This document shows positions 7,029 to 13,480 of a stretch of DNA of 13,480 nucleotides, piece by piece; the first letter of the stretch is position 1; every line of letters begins with the position of its first letter. The DNA is taken from assembly GCA_900762805.1 (NCBI GenBank), contig CAAFHY010000168.1:1-13480 (forward strand), in the 5' to 3' direction. Source of the stretch: Oscillospiraceae bacterium (GTDB lineage Bacteria > Bacillota > Clostridia > Oscillospirales > Ruminococcaceae). The translations under genes were made by a program, and so were the position numbers. A model generated the notes under the pieces. It was not told where the DNA came from, made no database searches, and saw only the letters and a program-made list of their open reading frames with translations.

Positions 7029-8099
7029 TTATTCTTCCTCATCCTCGCCGTAATAGCCGCTCTCAGGCCGGATATCGATCTTGTATCCGGTAAGACGGGC
7101 GGTCAAACGGGCGTTCTGACCCTTATTGCCGATCGCCAGCGAGAGCTGATGCTCCGGGACCAGCACACGGCAGGTGCGGGCCTCCGGGTCCGTGATCTCG
7201 ACCTTGACGACCTTGGCGGGCGACAGCGCCTCGGCGATAAACTTTTCGGAGTCATCGCTGTAAAGTACGATATCGATCTTCTCCCCGCCCAGCTCATCGA
7301 CGATCTTGGCGACACGCGCCCCCTTGGGGCCGATGCAGGCGCCGCGCGGATCGACGTTGGGGTCCTCGGTCGAAACGGCGATCTTGGTCCTCATTCCGGC
7401 CTCGCGGGCGATGGCGTGTATCTTGACGGTGCCGTCAGACACCTCCGGCACCTCCGTTTCAAACAGGCAGCGGACAAGGCCCGGATTGGTGCGCGAGATG
7501 AGCACGCGCGGGCCGCGGTCGCCGACGGCGACATCGACAACATAGACCCGGACCAGCTGACCCACGGCCAGCTCCTCGCCGGGGACCATCTCCGAACGGG
7601 GCAGAATGGCCTCGTTGCGGCCGATCTCCAGCGTGGCCGAGCCCTTGACGGGATCGATACGAGACACCTTGGCGGTGATCAGCTCGCCCGACTTGCTCTG
7701 CAGCTCGTCAAACATCTGGCTGCGCTCGGCCTCGCGGATGCCCTGCCGGATGACGTGCTTGGCCGTCTGCGCGGCGATGCGGCCGAATTCCCTGGTTTTG
7801 AGCGGATAGGTGATCTCGTCGCCCAGCGCGGCATCGGCCTTCTGGGCTCTGGCCTGCTCCAGCGTCACCTGCGTATTGGGATCCTCGACCTCCTCGACCA
7901 CCCGTCTGCGCAGCGCGACCGAGAATTTACCGGTCGCCGGATCGATATCGACATCGATATTATCCTCACTGCCGCCGAAATCGCGCTTGACAGCGATGAT
8001 GATGGCGTTGCGGATCTTTTCCAGCAGATATTCCGCCTTGATGCCCTTTTCGGTTTCCAGCAGCGTCAGGGCCTCGAAAAATTCTTCACTCTGTTTCAT
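7029..8099 (-). CDS. nusA: Transcription termination/antitermination factor NusA
   Basis: NusA binds RNA polymerase and nascent RNA and controls pausing, intrinsic termination and antitermination. The 356-residue protein has an N-terminal RNA polymerase-binding domain (1-130, opening with EEFFEALTLLETEKGI), an S1 domain (about 133-202) and two KH domains. KH1 contains DPNVDPRGACIGPKG (247-261 region) and KH2 contains GNKGQNARLTARLTGYKIDI (324-343). There are no C-terminal acidic repeats of the proteobacterial kind, only a short acidic tail, which is normal in Firmicutes. The ATG at 8099 fits the family N-terminus, but its best Shine-Dalgarno (GGAG, 8114-8117) is 14 nt away, with a small palindrome between. 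It begins 30 nt after the rimP stop. Confidence 0.98.
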   Translation of the reverse strand: MKQSEEFFEALTLLETEKGIKAEYLLEKIRNAIIIAVKRDFGGSEDNIDVDIDPATGKFSVALRRRVVEEVEDPNTQVTLEQARAQKADAALGDEITYPLKTREFGRIAAQTAKHVIRQGIREAERSQMFDELQSKSGELITAKVSRIDPVKGSATLEIGRNEAILPRSEMVPGEELAVGQLVRVYVVDVAVGDRGPRVLISRTNPGLVRCLFETEVPEVSDGTVKIHAIAREAGMRTKIAVSTEDPNVDPRGACIGPKGARVAKIVDELGGEKIDIVLYSDDSEKFIAEALSPAKVVKVEITDPEARTCRVLVPEHQLSLAIGNKGQNARLTARLTGYKIDIRPESGYYGEDEEE

Positions 8100-8117
8100 C
8101 GTAGTTTACTACTCTCC
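8100..8117 (-). promoter_or_regulatory. Unusually spaced nusA ribosome binding site with intervening palindrome
   Basis: Reading on the minus strand, GGAG (8117-8114) is followed by 14 nt before the nusA ATG, longer than the usual 5-9. Within this spacer GTAG-TAAA-CTAC could form a 4-bp stem with a 4-nt loop. If folded, it would bring the Shine-Dalgarno close to the start codon. The spacing and palindrome are seen in the sequence; the functional reading is inference. Confidence 0.4.
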
Positions 8118-8129
8118 ATTTATAGTATG

Positions 8130-8603
8130 CTAAAATAGATCTTCATCATCACACAGGCGCACATAGGAAACGGCGCTGAGGGCGGCCGCCCGCTCGCCCG
8201 TCTCGGTCAGCACCCGAAGGCTGCCGCCCTCGCAGGGCAGCAGACTGCCGCGCCAGTCGCGCGTGCCCGTTTCATCGGGCCGGATGAGCCGCACCGCCAC
8301 CGTCTGCCCCGTCTTGGCCGCAAAATGCTCCGGCCGCGTCAGGCGGCGGCCCAGCCCCGGCGAGGTGACCTCCATATAATAGCTCTCGGCGATGGGGTCG
8401 AGCGCATCGATAACAGGGTCAACGGCCCGGTGGACCCGCTCGCAGTCGTCGATGCTGACGCCGCCCTCCTTATCGATGGTGATGCGCAGATAGCGGTCGG
8501 CGCCCTCCTTGACATACTGCACGTCCCACAAAGTGACGCCGCAGCTCTCCACCGTCGGGCGGATGGCGCTGAATACCTGTGACGCTATGTTGCTCTTGGC
8601 CAT
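8130..8603 (-). CDS. rimP: Ribosome maturation factor RimP
   Basis: RimP binds free 30S subunits and supports their late assembly. The product has 157 residues, close to the family norm. The N-terminal alpha/beta domain ends in the conserved segment YYMEVTSPGLGRRLTRPEHF (75-94), followed by the C-terminal Sm-like domain (about 95-157). The ATG at 8603 is chosen because GGGAGGAG lies immediately upstream and MAKSNIA is a plausible N-terminus. An in-frame ATG at 8663 would add 20 residues encoded by the leader hairpin and has no family similarity. It is the first gene of the operon, about 77 nt downstream of the predicted transcription start. Confidence 0.95.
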   Translation of the reverse strand: MAKSNIASQVFSAIRPTVESCGVTLWDVQYVKEGADRYLRITIDKEGGVSIDDCERVHRAVDPVIDALDPIAESYYMEVTSPGLGRRLTRPEHFAAKTGQTVAVRLIRPDETGTRDWRGSLLPCEGGSLRVLTETGERAAALSAVSYVRLCDDEDLF

Positions 8604-8632
8604 GGCTCCTCCCAAAAATCCCGTATTCACAA

Positions 8633-8660
8633 GTAAAGAGTGGGGCGACCCACTCTTTAC
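8633..8660 (-). promoter_or_regulatory. Leader stem-loop upstream of rimP
   Basis: A perfect 12-bp inverted repeat (GTAAAGAGTGGG at 8633-8644, CCCACTCTTTAC at 8649-8660) encloses a 4-nt loop, UCGC on the minus-strand transcript. It would sit about 20 nt from the predicted 5' end of the operon mRNA and 30 nt before the rimP start codon. No T-run follows it directly, so it is not a canonical terminator. It may stabilise the mRNA or control expression. Confidence 0.65.
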
Positions 8661-8680
8661 CATAACATCCTATCTTACTA

Positions 8681-8705
8681 TATGGTAGTATAGCATACTG
8701 CCATA
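8681..8705. promoter_or_regulatory. Operator-like dyad across the rimP promoter -10 box
   Basis: TATGGTAGTAT (8681-8691) and ATACTGCCATA (8695-8705) are inverted copies matching at 10 of 11 positions around a 3-nt centre. The dyad covers the -10 hexamer and part of the spacer of the promoter at 8687-8715, a common position for a repressor site. No known regulator was recognised, and AT-rich promoter DNA can produce such symmetry by chance. Confidence 0.4.
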
Positions 8706-8715
8706 CGTTTTGCAA
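8687..8715 (-). promoter_or_regulatory. Sigma-A-type promoter of the rimP-nusA-infB operon
   Basis: On the minus strand, -35 TTGCAA (8715-8710) is separated by 17 bp from -10 TATACT (8692-8687), which differs from TATAAT at one position. The predicted transcription start is about 8680, leaving a leader of about 77 nt before rimP. This is the only good promoter seen for the ten-gene operon. Confidence 0.7.
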
Positions 8716-8835
8716 CTACTTTTTCGGCGCCGTGTCCGCCCGGCGGAAAAACGCCCTGCGGCCGGCTGCGGAGACCCCATACCGCTTTCCTGCGGCATGA
8801 CGGCCGGGCGCGGGCGGCTTGCCCGCCTTGTGCCG

Positions 8836-9096
8836 CTACGAATGGTTGGCAGCCACCGCCTCGCGCAGTGTTTCGGCCAGCTGGTCGGGGCAGGAGGTGG
8901 GGCGGGTGCCGCACTTGACGCCTGCCAGCAGACCGATGACCTCCTCGGCCGGGCGGCCGAGGCAGAGCCGGCTGACGCCCTGCGTGTTGCCGGGGCAGCC
9001 GCCGCAGAAGGCAACGCTGCGAATGATGTTATTTTCGTCGAGCTCAACGGTCGTAGCGCTCGAACAGGTCCCATGGTTCTTATGTGTATATTCCAT
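8836..9096 (-). CDS. Small TSCPD-domain protein with conserved cysteines
   Basis: This 86-residue protein matches the TSCPD family (the TIGR03905-like four-cysteine group). The name motif TSCPDQLA is at 67-74, preceded by C11, by CGGCPGN (31-37), C45 and C62. Related domains occur at the C-terminus of some vitamin B12-dependent ribonucleotide reductases, and clustered cysteines suggest metal binding. The function of the stand-alone form is unknown. The ATG at 9096 has GGGAG 6 nt upstream. It is transcribed from its own promoter (9129-9157). No clear intrinsic terminator separates it from the rimP promoter: hairpins such as ATACCGC/GCGGCAT (8779-8798) lack a T-run. Confidence 0.9.
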   Translation of the reverse strand: MEYTHKNHGTCSSATTVELDENNIIRSVAFCGGCPGNTQGVSRLCLGRPAEEVIGLLAGVKCGTRPTSCPDQLAETLREAVAANHS

Positions 9097-9128
9097 TTTG
9101 CACTCCCAGATTTCTTTCTTTCGCTTTT

Positions 9129-9157
9129 ACTATAGCGCAAATCGCCGCCGATTGCAA
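9129..9157 (-). promoter_or_regulatory. Promoter of the TSCPD-protein gene
   Basis: On the minus strand, -35 TTGCAA (9157-9152), a 17-bp spacer and -10 TATAGT (9134-9129, five of six consensus positions) are present. The predicted start is about 9122, giving a leader of about 26 nt. The -35 hexamer and spacer length are the same as in the rimP promoter. Confidence 0.7.
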
Positions 9158-9192
9158 CCCGTACCCGGCAACTTAAAAAAATGTTCATGAAA

Positions 9193-9220
9193 TTGTCACA
9201 ATGGTCTGTTATACTTTAAT
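9193..9220 (+). promoter_or_regulatory. Promoter of the GtrA-like / ABC transporter unit
   Basis: TTGTCA (9193-9198, five of six) and TTTAAT (9215-9220, five of six) are spaced by 16 bp. An A-tract at 9174-9181 and the palindrome TTCATGAA (9184-9191) lie just upstream. This promoter is divergent from that of the TSCPD gene, with the two -35 boxes 35 bp apart. A leader of about 60 nt precedes the first gene. Confidence 0.5.
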
Positions 9221-9285
9221 ATTGTTCATCTGTATAGCAGATATTCGCGATAAGCGGCCTGTGGGGCCGCCGGAAAGGAGAGCCC

Positions 9286-9840
9286 ATGGCAGAGAAAAAA
9301 GGCGCGCGGCCGGCCGACGGGCCGGACACCGCCGGGAACGGGCGGCGCAAGAGCCTATGGCAGCTTGTCAAGTTCCTGCTGGTGAGCAGCGTCACAGGGC
9401 TTCTTCAGATCGCGCTGGTCAATCTGTTCTGCTGGCTGCTGCGCGACTGGAAAGCCCCGCTGCCCGGCCTTCTCTCCGGCATCTTCAGCGCCCGCACCGT
9501 CGGGGCCGGCAACGACAACTGGGGCTATGTGCTGCCCTTCTTTGCCTCCAATCTGCTAGCCAACGTCTACCAGTACCTGCAGAATAAGAAAACCACCTTC
9601 AAATCTGACGCGCCCGCGTGGTGCTTTGCCGTCTATCTCGGCATGATGGCGGCGCTCATCCTGTTCACTACATGGCTGCAGGGCGTCATCGTCAACGCGC
9701 TGCGCAGCACCGGCGCCAGCTTCTGGTCGGCCTTTGCCCCCACCGCCGCCTCGATGTGCGCCGGCACGCTGCTGATGGTCATCCTCTTTCCCATGGAAAA
9801 GTTCGTGCTGCTCAAGGAACGTCAGGCCGAACCGCAATAA
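9286..9840 (+). CDS. GtrA-like family membrane protein
   Basis: This 184-residue protein has four predicted membrane helices (about 27-52, 80-98, 111-137 and 147-170) and the GtrA-like/DPMS-like hallmark of a small aromatic/Asn segment leading to NKKTTF (100-105) after helix 2. GtrA-like proteins are thought to help move or process lipid-linked sugars at the membrane, but most are uncharacterised. It is longer than the usual 130 or so residues because of a basic 25-residue N-terminus and a loop of about 27 residues between helices 1 and 2. The ATG at 9286 has AAAGGAG about 6 nt upstream. An ABC transporter follows after 30 nt on the same strand, so the two are probably co-transcribed. Confidence 0.85.
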   Translation: MAEKKGARPADGPDTAGNGRRKSLWQLVKFLLVSSVTGLLQIALVNLFCWLLRDWKAPLPGLLSGIFSARTVGAGNDNWGYVLPFFASNLLANVYQYLQNKKTTFKSDAPAWCFAVYLGMMAALILFTTWLQGVIVNALRSTGASFWSAFAPTAASMCAGTLLMVILFPMEKFVLLKERQAEPQ

Positions 9841-9870
9841 ACCCTCTCTCACTGAAAGGAACCTCTCCCC

Positions 9871-12800
9871 TTGCTTCGACTCCAAAACATCATCAAGGAC
9901 TATCCCATCGGCGGCGACACCGTCCACGCCCTGCGCGGCGTCAGCATGGATTTTCGGGACAGTGAATTTGTCTCCATCCTCGGCCCGTCAGGCTGCGGCA
10001 AAACGACGCTGCTCAACATCATCGGCGGGCTGGATCAGGCCACCGGCGGCGACCTGATCATCGGCGGTGTCTCGACCAAGGACTTCCACGACCGCGATTG
10101 GGACAGCTACCGCAACCACTCGGTCGGCTTTGTCTTTCAGAGCTACAACCTCATCCCGCACCAGACGGTGCTGCAGAACGTCGAGCTGGCGCTGACGCTT
10201 TCGGGCGTCTCCAAGGCCGAGCGCCGCGAGCGCGCCAAAAAAGCGCTGGAGCGCGTCGGGCTGGGCAGCCAGCTGGTCAAAAAGCCCTCCGAAATGTCGG
10301 GCGGGCAGATGCAGCGCGTTGCCATTGCCCGCGCCATCGTCAACGACCCCGATATCATTCTGGCCGACGAGCCGACCGGTGCCCTCGACACCGAGACCAG
10401 CGTGCAGGTCATGGAGATCCTCAAGGAGATCGCCTCCGAGCGGCTGGTCATCATGGTGACCCATAATCCAGAGCTGGCCGAGCGCTACTCGACCCGCATC
10501 ATCCGCATGCTCGACGGCACCGTCACCGGCGACAGCGCCCCGCTGAGCGCCGAGGATCTGGCCGCCGAAAAGAGAACAGGCGTCGGCCGCTACACCAAGC
10601 GGCCCTCGATGTCGATCCTGACCTCCTTCGGGCTTTCCTTCAAGAACCTGCTGACCAAAAAGGGCCGCACGGTGCTGACCGCCTTTGCCGGCAGCATCGG
10701 CATCATCGGCATCGCACTCATCTATGCCGTCTCGCACGGGATGTCGAGCTATATCGACACGGTGCAGCAGGATACGCTCTCGACCTACCCGCTGACCATC
10801 TACTCCGAAACGGCCGATATGACAGCCATGCTCAGCGCGTTCAGCTCGGTGATGACGGGCGGCGATGACGTGCCGGCCGGCACCGTCCGCGAGCAGCAGG
10901 TGATGGCGCAGGTCTTTGCTCAGGTCGGCAGCAACGACCTGACTTCCTTCAAGGAATACCTCACCGAGCACTACGACGAGGTGAAGGACGGCATCAACGC
11001 CCTGCAATACGGCTACAGCGTTTCGCCGCAGCTCTACACCACCGACGTGAACGGCAAGCTGCTGCAGGTCAACCCCAACTCGCTGTTTTCCTCGATGATG
11101 GGGTCGATGTCGGCCATGTCCTTCACCAACACCAACGTTTTCACCGAAATGATCGACAACACGGCGCTGCTCGAATCGCAGTATGACGTGCTGGCCGGGC
11201 GCTGGCCCGAAAAATACGACGAGCTGCTGCTGGTGCTGACCGACGCGAGCGGCATGTCGGACTTCATGTCCTACGCCTTTGGCCTGCGCGACCAGCAGGA
11301 TCTGCGCCAGATGATGACCGACGTCATAGCCGGCAAGGAGGTCGATGATCCCGGCGAATCGCTGAGCTGGACCTACGACGAGCTGATGCAGATCTCCTTC
11401 CAGCTCATCAACGCCAGCGACCGCTACCGCTACAACGAGCAGTACGGCGTGTGGGAGGATATGTCGGGTGACGGCGCCTATATGAGAAAGCTGGTTGACA
11501 GCGGCGAGACGCTGCACATCGTCGGCATCGTCTGCCCGCAGTCGGGCGTGGCAGCCTCGGCCCTCTCGCCCGGCATCGCCTACCTGCCTGAGCTGACCGA
11601 GCACGTTATAGAGCAGGCGGGCGACACGGACATTGTCGCCCAGCAGCTGGCCGACCGTGAAACCGACGTCTTTTCAGGCCGTCCCTTCTCCGAGCTGGAG
11701 GGCAGCACCTCCAGCGGCCTTTCGTTCGAGGATATGATCTCAGTCGATACCCAGCAGCTGTCATCGGCCTTTGGCGTCAGCGTCACCGAGCAGGATATCC
11801 AGAACATGATGACCCCTTATATGCAGAGCATCTCGTCCTCCATCACGGCCGACAACAGCACGGCCGAAAAGGACTTCACCGATATCCTGACGGCGCTGGC
11901 CAAGGAGCTCCTCGACCAGTACATTGCCGAAAACACCGATGCCGACACCGGCCTTTGCACCATCAACATGGCCGACGCCGCAACCTACCCGGCGGCCTAT
12001 CTCGCCACTGACTCGGCGCAGGCGCTCATCGCGCCGCTCACCAAGCAGTATCTCATCCCTGCCGACGTCTTTACCGGCATCTACGAGCAGATCCTCAGCC
12101 AGTCGATGGAGGCTCTCTTCTCTGTGCTGACCGCCGGCAATGACAGCGTCTCGCTGCCGGTCGATGCCGTTCAGAAGACGGCTGATGCCGCCGTCAAGGG
12201 CTTCAGCGTCTTTATTGCCGTCGAGCCGAATATGAAAGCGGCTGTTGCCAAAATCGCTGCCACCATGACCGAGGCCGTCGTCAAAAAAGATGTCATGACC
12301 GAGGTCGGCCAGATGACCAGCAGCCTCATCGGCACCCTTTCCAGTGCCTTCCACGTCGATCCCGACGCCATTGCCTCGGCCTTTCACTTCACGCTGTCAG
12401 AGGAGGAGCTGACGCGCCTCATCCAGTCCTACACCTCCGGCGACGAAAAGCGCTCGGCCGACAAAAACCTGCGCGATCTGGGCTATTCCGACCCCGATCA
12501 GCCCGTTTCGATCGCCGTTTATCTGGTCGATTTCACAGCCAAGGAGCAGTTCATCGACTTTATCGACGCCTACAACACCGCCGCCGAGCAGGCCGGCCAT
12601 GAGGAGCAGGTCATCAGCTACACCGACCTCACCGGCGTGCTGATGAGCTCGGTCAAAACGGTGGTCGATTCGGTAACCTACGTCCTCATCGCCTTTGTTG
12701 CCATCTCTCTCATCGTCTCGTCGATCATGATCGGCGTTATTACCCTCATCTCGGTGCAGGAGCGCACCAAGGAGATCGGCATCCTGCGCGCCATCGGCGC

Positions 12801-13077
12801 CTCCAAGAGCAACGTTTCGAGTATGTTCAACGCCGAGACTGTTATCATCGGGCTGTCGTCGGGTCTGGTCGGCGTAGCCGTCACCTATCTGCTGTGCATC
12901 CCCATCAACGCCATCCTCCATGAGCTGACCGGCATCGCCAACCTCAGTGCGCGCCTGCCGATCCAGGTGGCGCTGCTGCTGGTGGTCATCAGCATGGTTC
13001 TGACGCTGCTGTCGGGCCTCATCCCCTCCCGCAGCGCCGCCCGCAAGGATCCCGTCGTGGCGCTCCGCACCGAGTAA
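9871..13077 (+). CDS. Fused ABC transporter ATP-binding protein / FtsX-like permease (MacB-like)
   Basis: The 1068-residue protein joins an ABC ATPase to a MacB/FtsX-type permease. The ATPase (about 1-225) has Walker A GPSGCGKT (38-45), Q-loop Q90, signature [14 protein letters not shown] (142-155), Walker B IILADE (162-167) and H-loop His198. The permease has TM1 at about 268-288, an extracytoplasmic domain of about 640 residues, and TM2-TM4 at about 935-957, 991-1013 and 1029-1051. The cytoplasmic motif [15 protein letters not shown] (about 965-979) is typical of FtsX permeases. Such proteins dimerise and work by mechanotransmission, exporting peptides or antibiotics or acting on envelope substrates; the substrate here is unknown. 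The start is TTG at 9871, as a stop lies 6 codons upstream in frame (TGA at 9853). The AAAGGA site is about 10 nt away, slightly far. No histidine-kinase pair is seen in the window. Confidence 0.95.
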   Translation: MLRLQNIIKDYPIGGDTVHALRGVSMDFRDSEFVSILGPSGCGKTTLLNIIGGLDQATGGDLIIGGVSTKDFHDRDWDSYRNHSVGFVFQSYNLIPHQTVLQNVELALTLSGVSKAERRERAKKALERVGLGSQLVKKPSEMSGGQMQRVAIARAIVNDPDIILADEPTGALDTETSVQVMEILKEIASERLVIMVTHNPELAERYSTRIIRMLDGTVTGDSAPLSAEDLAAEKRTGVGRYTKRPSMSILTSFGLSFKNLLTKKGRTVLTAFAGSIGIIGIALIYAVSHGMSSYIDTVQQDTLSTYPLTIYSETADMTAMLSAFSSVMTGGDDVPAGTVREQQVMAQVFAQVGSNDLTSFKEYLTEHYDEVKDGINALQYGYSVSPQLYTTDVNGKLLQVNPNSLFSSMMGSMSAMSFTNTNVFTEMIDNTALLESQYDVLAGRWPEKYDELLLVLTDASGMSDFMSYAFGLRDQQDLRQMMTDVIAGKEVDDPGESLSWTYDELMQISFQLINASDRYRYNEQYGVWEDMSGDGAYMRKLVDSGETLHIVGIVCPQSGVAASALSPGIAYLPELTEHVIEQAGDTDIVAQQLADRETDVFSGRPFSELEGSTSSGLSFEDMISVDTQQLSSAFGVSVTEQDIQNMMTPYMQSISSSITADNSTAEKDFTDILTALAKELLDQYIAENTDADTGLCTINMADAATYPAAYLATDSAQALIAPLTKQYLIPADVFTGIYEQILSQSMEALFSVLTAGNDSVSLPVDAVQKTADAAVKGFSVFIAVEPNMKAAVAKIAATMTEAVVKKDVMTEVGQMTSSLIGTLSSAFHVDPDAIASAFHFTLSEEELTRLIQSYTSGDEKRSADKNLRDLGYSDPDQPVSIAVYLVDFTAKEQFIDFIDAYNTAAEQAGHEEQVISYTDLTGVLMSSVKTVVDSVTYVLIAFVAISLIVSSIMIGVITLISVQERTKEIGILRAIGASKSNVSSMFNAETVIIGLSSGLVGVAVTYLLCIPINAILHELTGIANLSARLPIQVALLLVVISMVLTLLSGLIPSRSAARKDPVVALRTE

Positions 13078-13151
13078 GCGCCAGCTTGCTTGCGGCTGTC
13101 GGCAACTGCATTTCGGCTGCTGCCCGGCGCAGCTCATACCCCGACTGTCAG

Positions 13152-13190
13152 GGCCGCCCGCCTGCCTCTGCGGCAGGCGGGCGGCCTTTT
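13152..13190 (+). terminator. Intrinsic terminator after the ABC transporter
   Basis: A perfect 15-bp GC-rich stem (GGCCGCCCGCCTGCC at 13152-13166, its complement at 13172-13186) with a 5-nt loop (TCTGC) is followed directly by TTTT. It lies 75 nt after the transporter stop codon and ends the plus-strand unit. Confidence 0.9.
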
Positions 13191-13480
13191 GCGCGTCCCG
13201 TACAGAAAGCGGCGTATCCGCCGCCGTATGAAGGGATACGCGTGCTTGAAAAACAGCCTCTGCCGACACCGCATAGCGGGCGAAAGCAGCCGGCCATCTC
13301 TCAGAAGGCCCAAAGGCTCCCCGTCCGGCGGTAACTGCCCGCCGTCTTTTTTCGGCAGGGCGGCCGGGCCTTTTTGAAAGAGCGGCCGGCCTTTTCCGGC
13401 GCGGCGGGCCGGATGTCCTCCGGGCGGGACTTGCCGCCGGCAGAAGGAAGCTCCGTCCCTGTCCGACGGATCGGGACGGC
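13191..13480. other. Non-coding right flank rich in inverted repeats
   Basis: No convincing coding sequence is seen. Inverted repeats include GCGTATCC/GGATACGC (13212-13219 and 13234-13241), a possible weak plus-strand terminator CGGCGG/CCGCCG (13326-13344) before a T-run at 13347-13352, a further T-run at 13371-13375, and an imperfect 27-nt dyad at 13453-13479 (CCGTCCC/GGGACGG outer arms, TCCG/CGGA inner arms). The last lies at the window edge. The high GC content makes short GC stems likely by chance. Confidence 0.5.
13326..13352 (+). terminator. Possible second, weak intrinsic terminator
   Basis: A 6-bp stem CGGCGG/CCGCCG with a 7-nt loop is followed by TC and six T residues. It could be a backup terminator or belong to a transcript not recognised here. 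The short stem makes this uncertain. Confidence 0.35.

Noticed and set aside
8604..8663. Longer rimP start at 8663
   Set aside because: The extra 20 residues are encoded across the leader hairpin, match no RimP N-terminus, and the internal ATG at 8603 has a much better ribosome binding site.
9988..11604. 538-codon minus-strand open frame opposite the ABC transporter
   Set aside because: It is a shadow of the transporter frame, with composition bias and no recognisable domain.
1..13480. CRISPR arrays, tRNA/rRNA genes, insertion sequences, prophage or defence genes
   Set aside because: No regularly spaced repeats, cloverleaf sequences, transposase motifs or phage/defence proteins were seen on either strand.

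Overview
The window looks like a chromosomal segment of a high-GC, low-temperature-of-novelty Clostridia-type Firmicute, most likely a gut Oscillospiraceae/Ruminococcaceae relative. The reasons are the rimP-nusA-rnpM(ylxR)-ylxQ-infB-rbfA-nrnA-truB-ribF gene order, a NusA without C-terminal acidic repeats, a small TSCPD four-cysteine protein typical of Clostridia, strong GGAGG-type ribosome binding sites, and ECF-type vitamin transport. The taxonomic placement is inference; no 16S or marker search was possible.

Layout. Positions 1-293 hold no convincing gene. Positions 294-8603 form one long minus-strand operon, read from right to left: rimP, nusA, rnpM, ylxQ, infB, a 212-nt gap, rbfA, nrnA, truB, ribF and an ECF transporter S component. 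It starts from a sigma-A-like promoter at 8687-8715. A 25-bp dyad lies across the -10 box, and the short leader carries a perfect 12-bp hairpin. Apart from the infB-rbfA gap (and 30 nt before nusA), the genes are 1 nt apart or overlap, as expected for translational coupling. To the right, 8836-9096 (minus) is a TSCPD-domain protein with its own promoter, divergent from a plus-strand promoter that drives a GtrA-like membrane protein (9286-9840) and a fused ATP-binding/permease ABC transporter (9871-13077). That unit ends in a textbook intrinsic terminator at 13152-13190. The last 290 bases are non-coding and rich in inverted repeats.

How the genes work together. The operon combines ribosome assembly (RimP, RbfA), translation initiation (IF2), transcription elongation/termination (NusA), RNA-binding modulators (RnpM, YlxQ), nanoRNA/pAp turnover (NrnA), tRNA pseudouridylation (TruB) and flavin cofactor synthesis (RibF). 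A membrane S component is coupled to the end. The plus-strand pair is an envelope module: a GtrA-like protein, in a family often linked to lipid-linked sugar handling, followed by a MacB/FtsX-like transporter with a very large extracytoplasmic domain.

I do not see a clearly undescribed system. The core is housekeeping. The points most worth checking are the promoter dyad and leader hairpin ahead of rimP, the 212-nt gap with a 22-nt dyad between infB and rbfA, the ribF-coupled S component, and the ABC transporter with its roughly 640-residue ectodomain.
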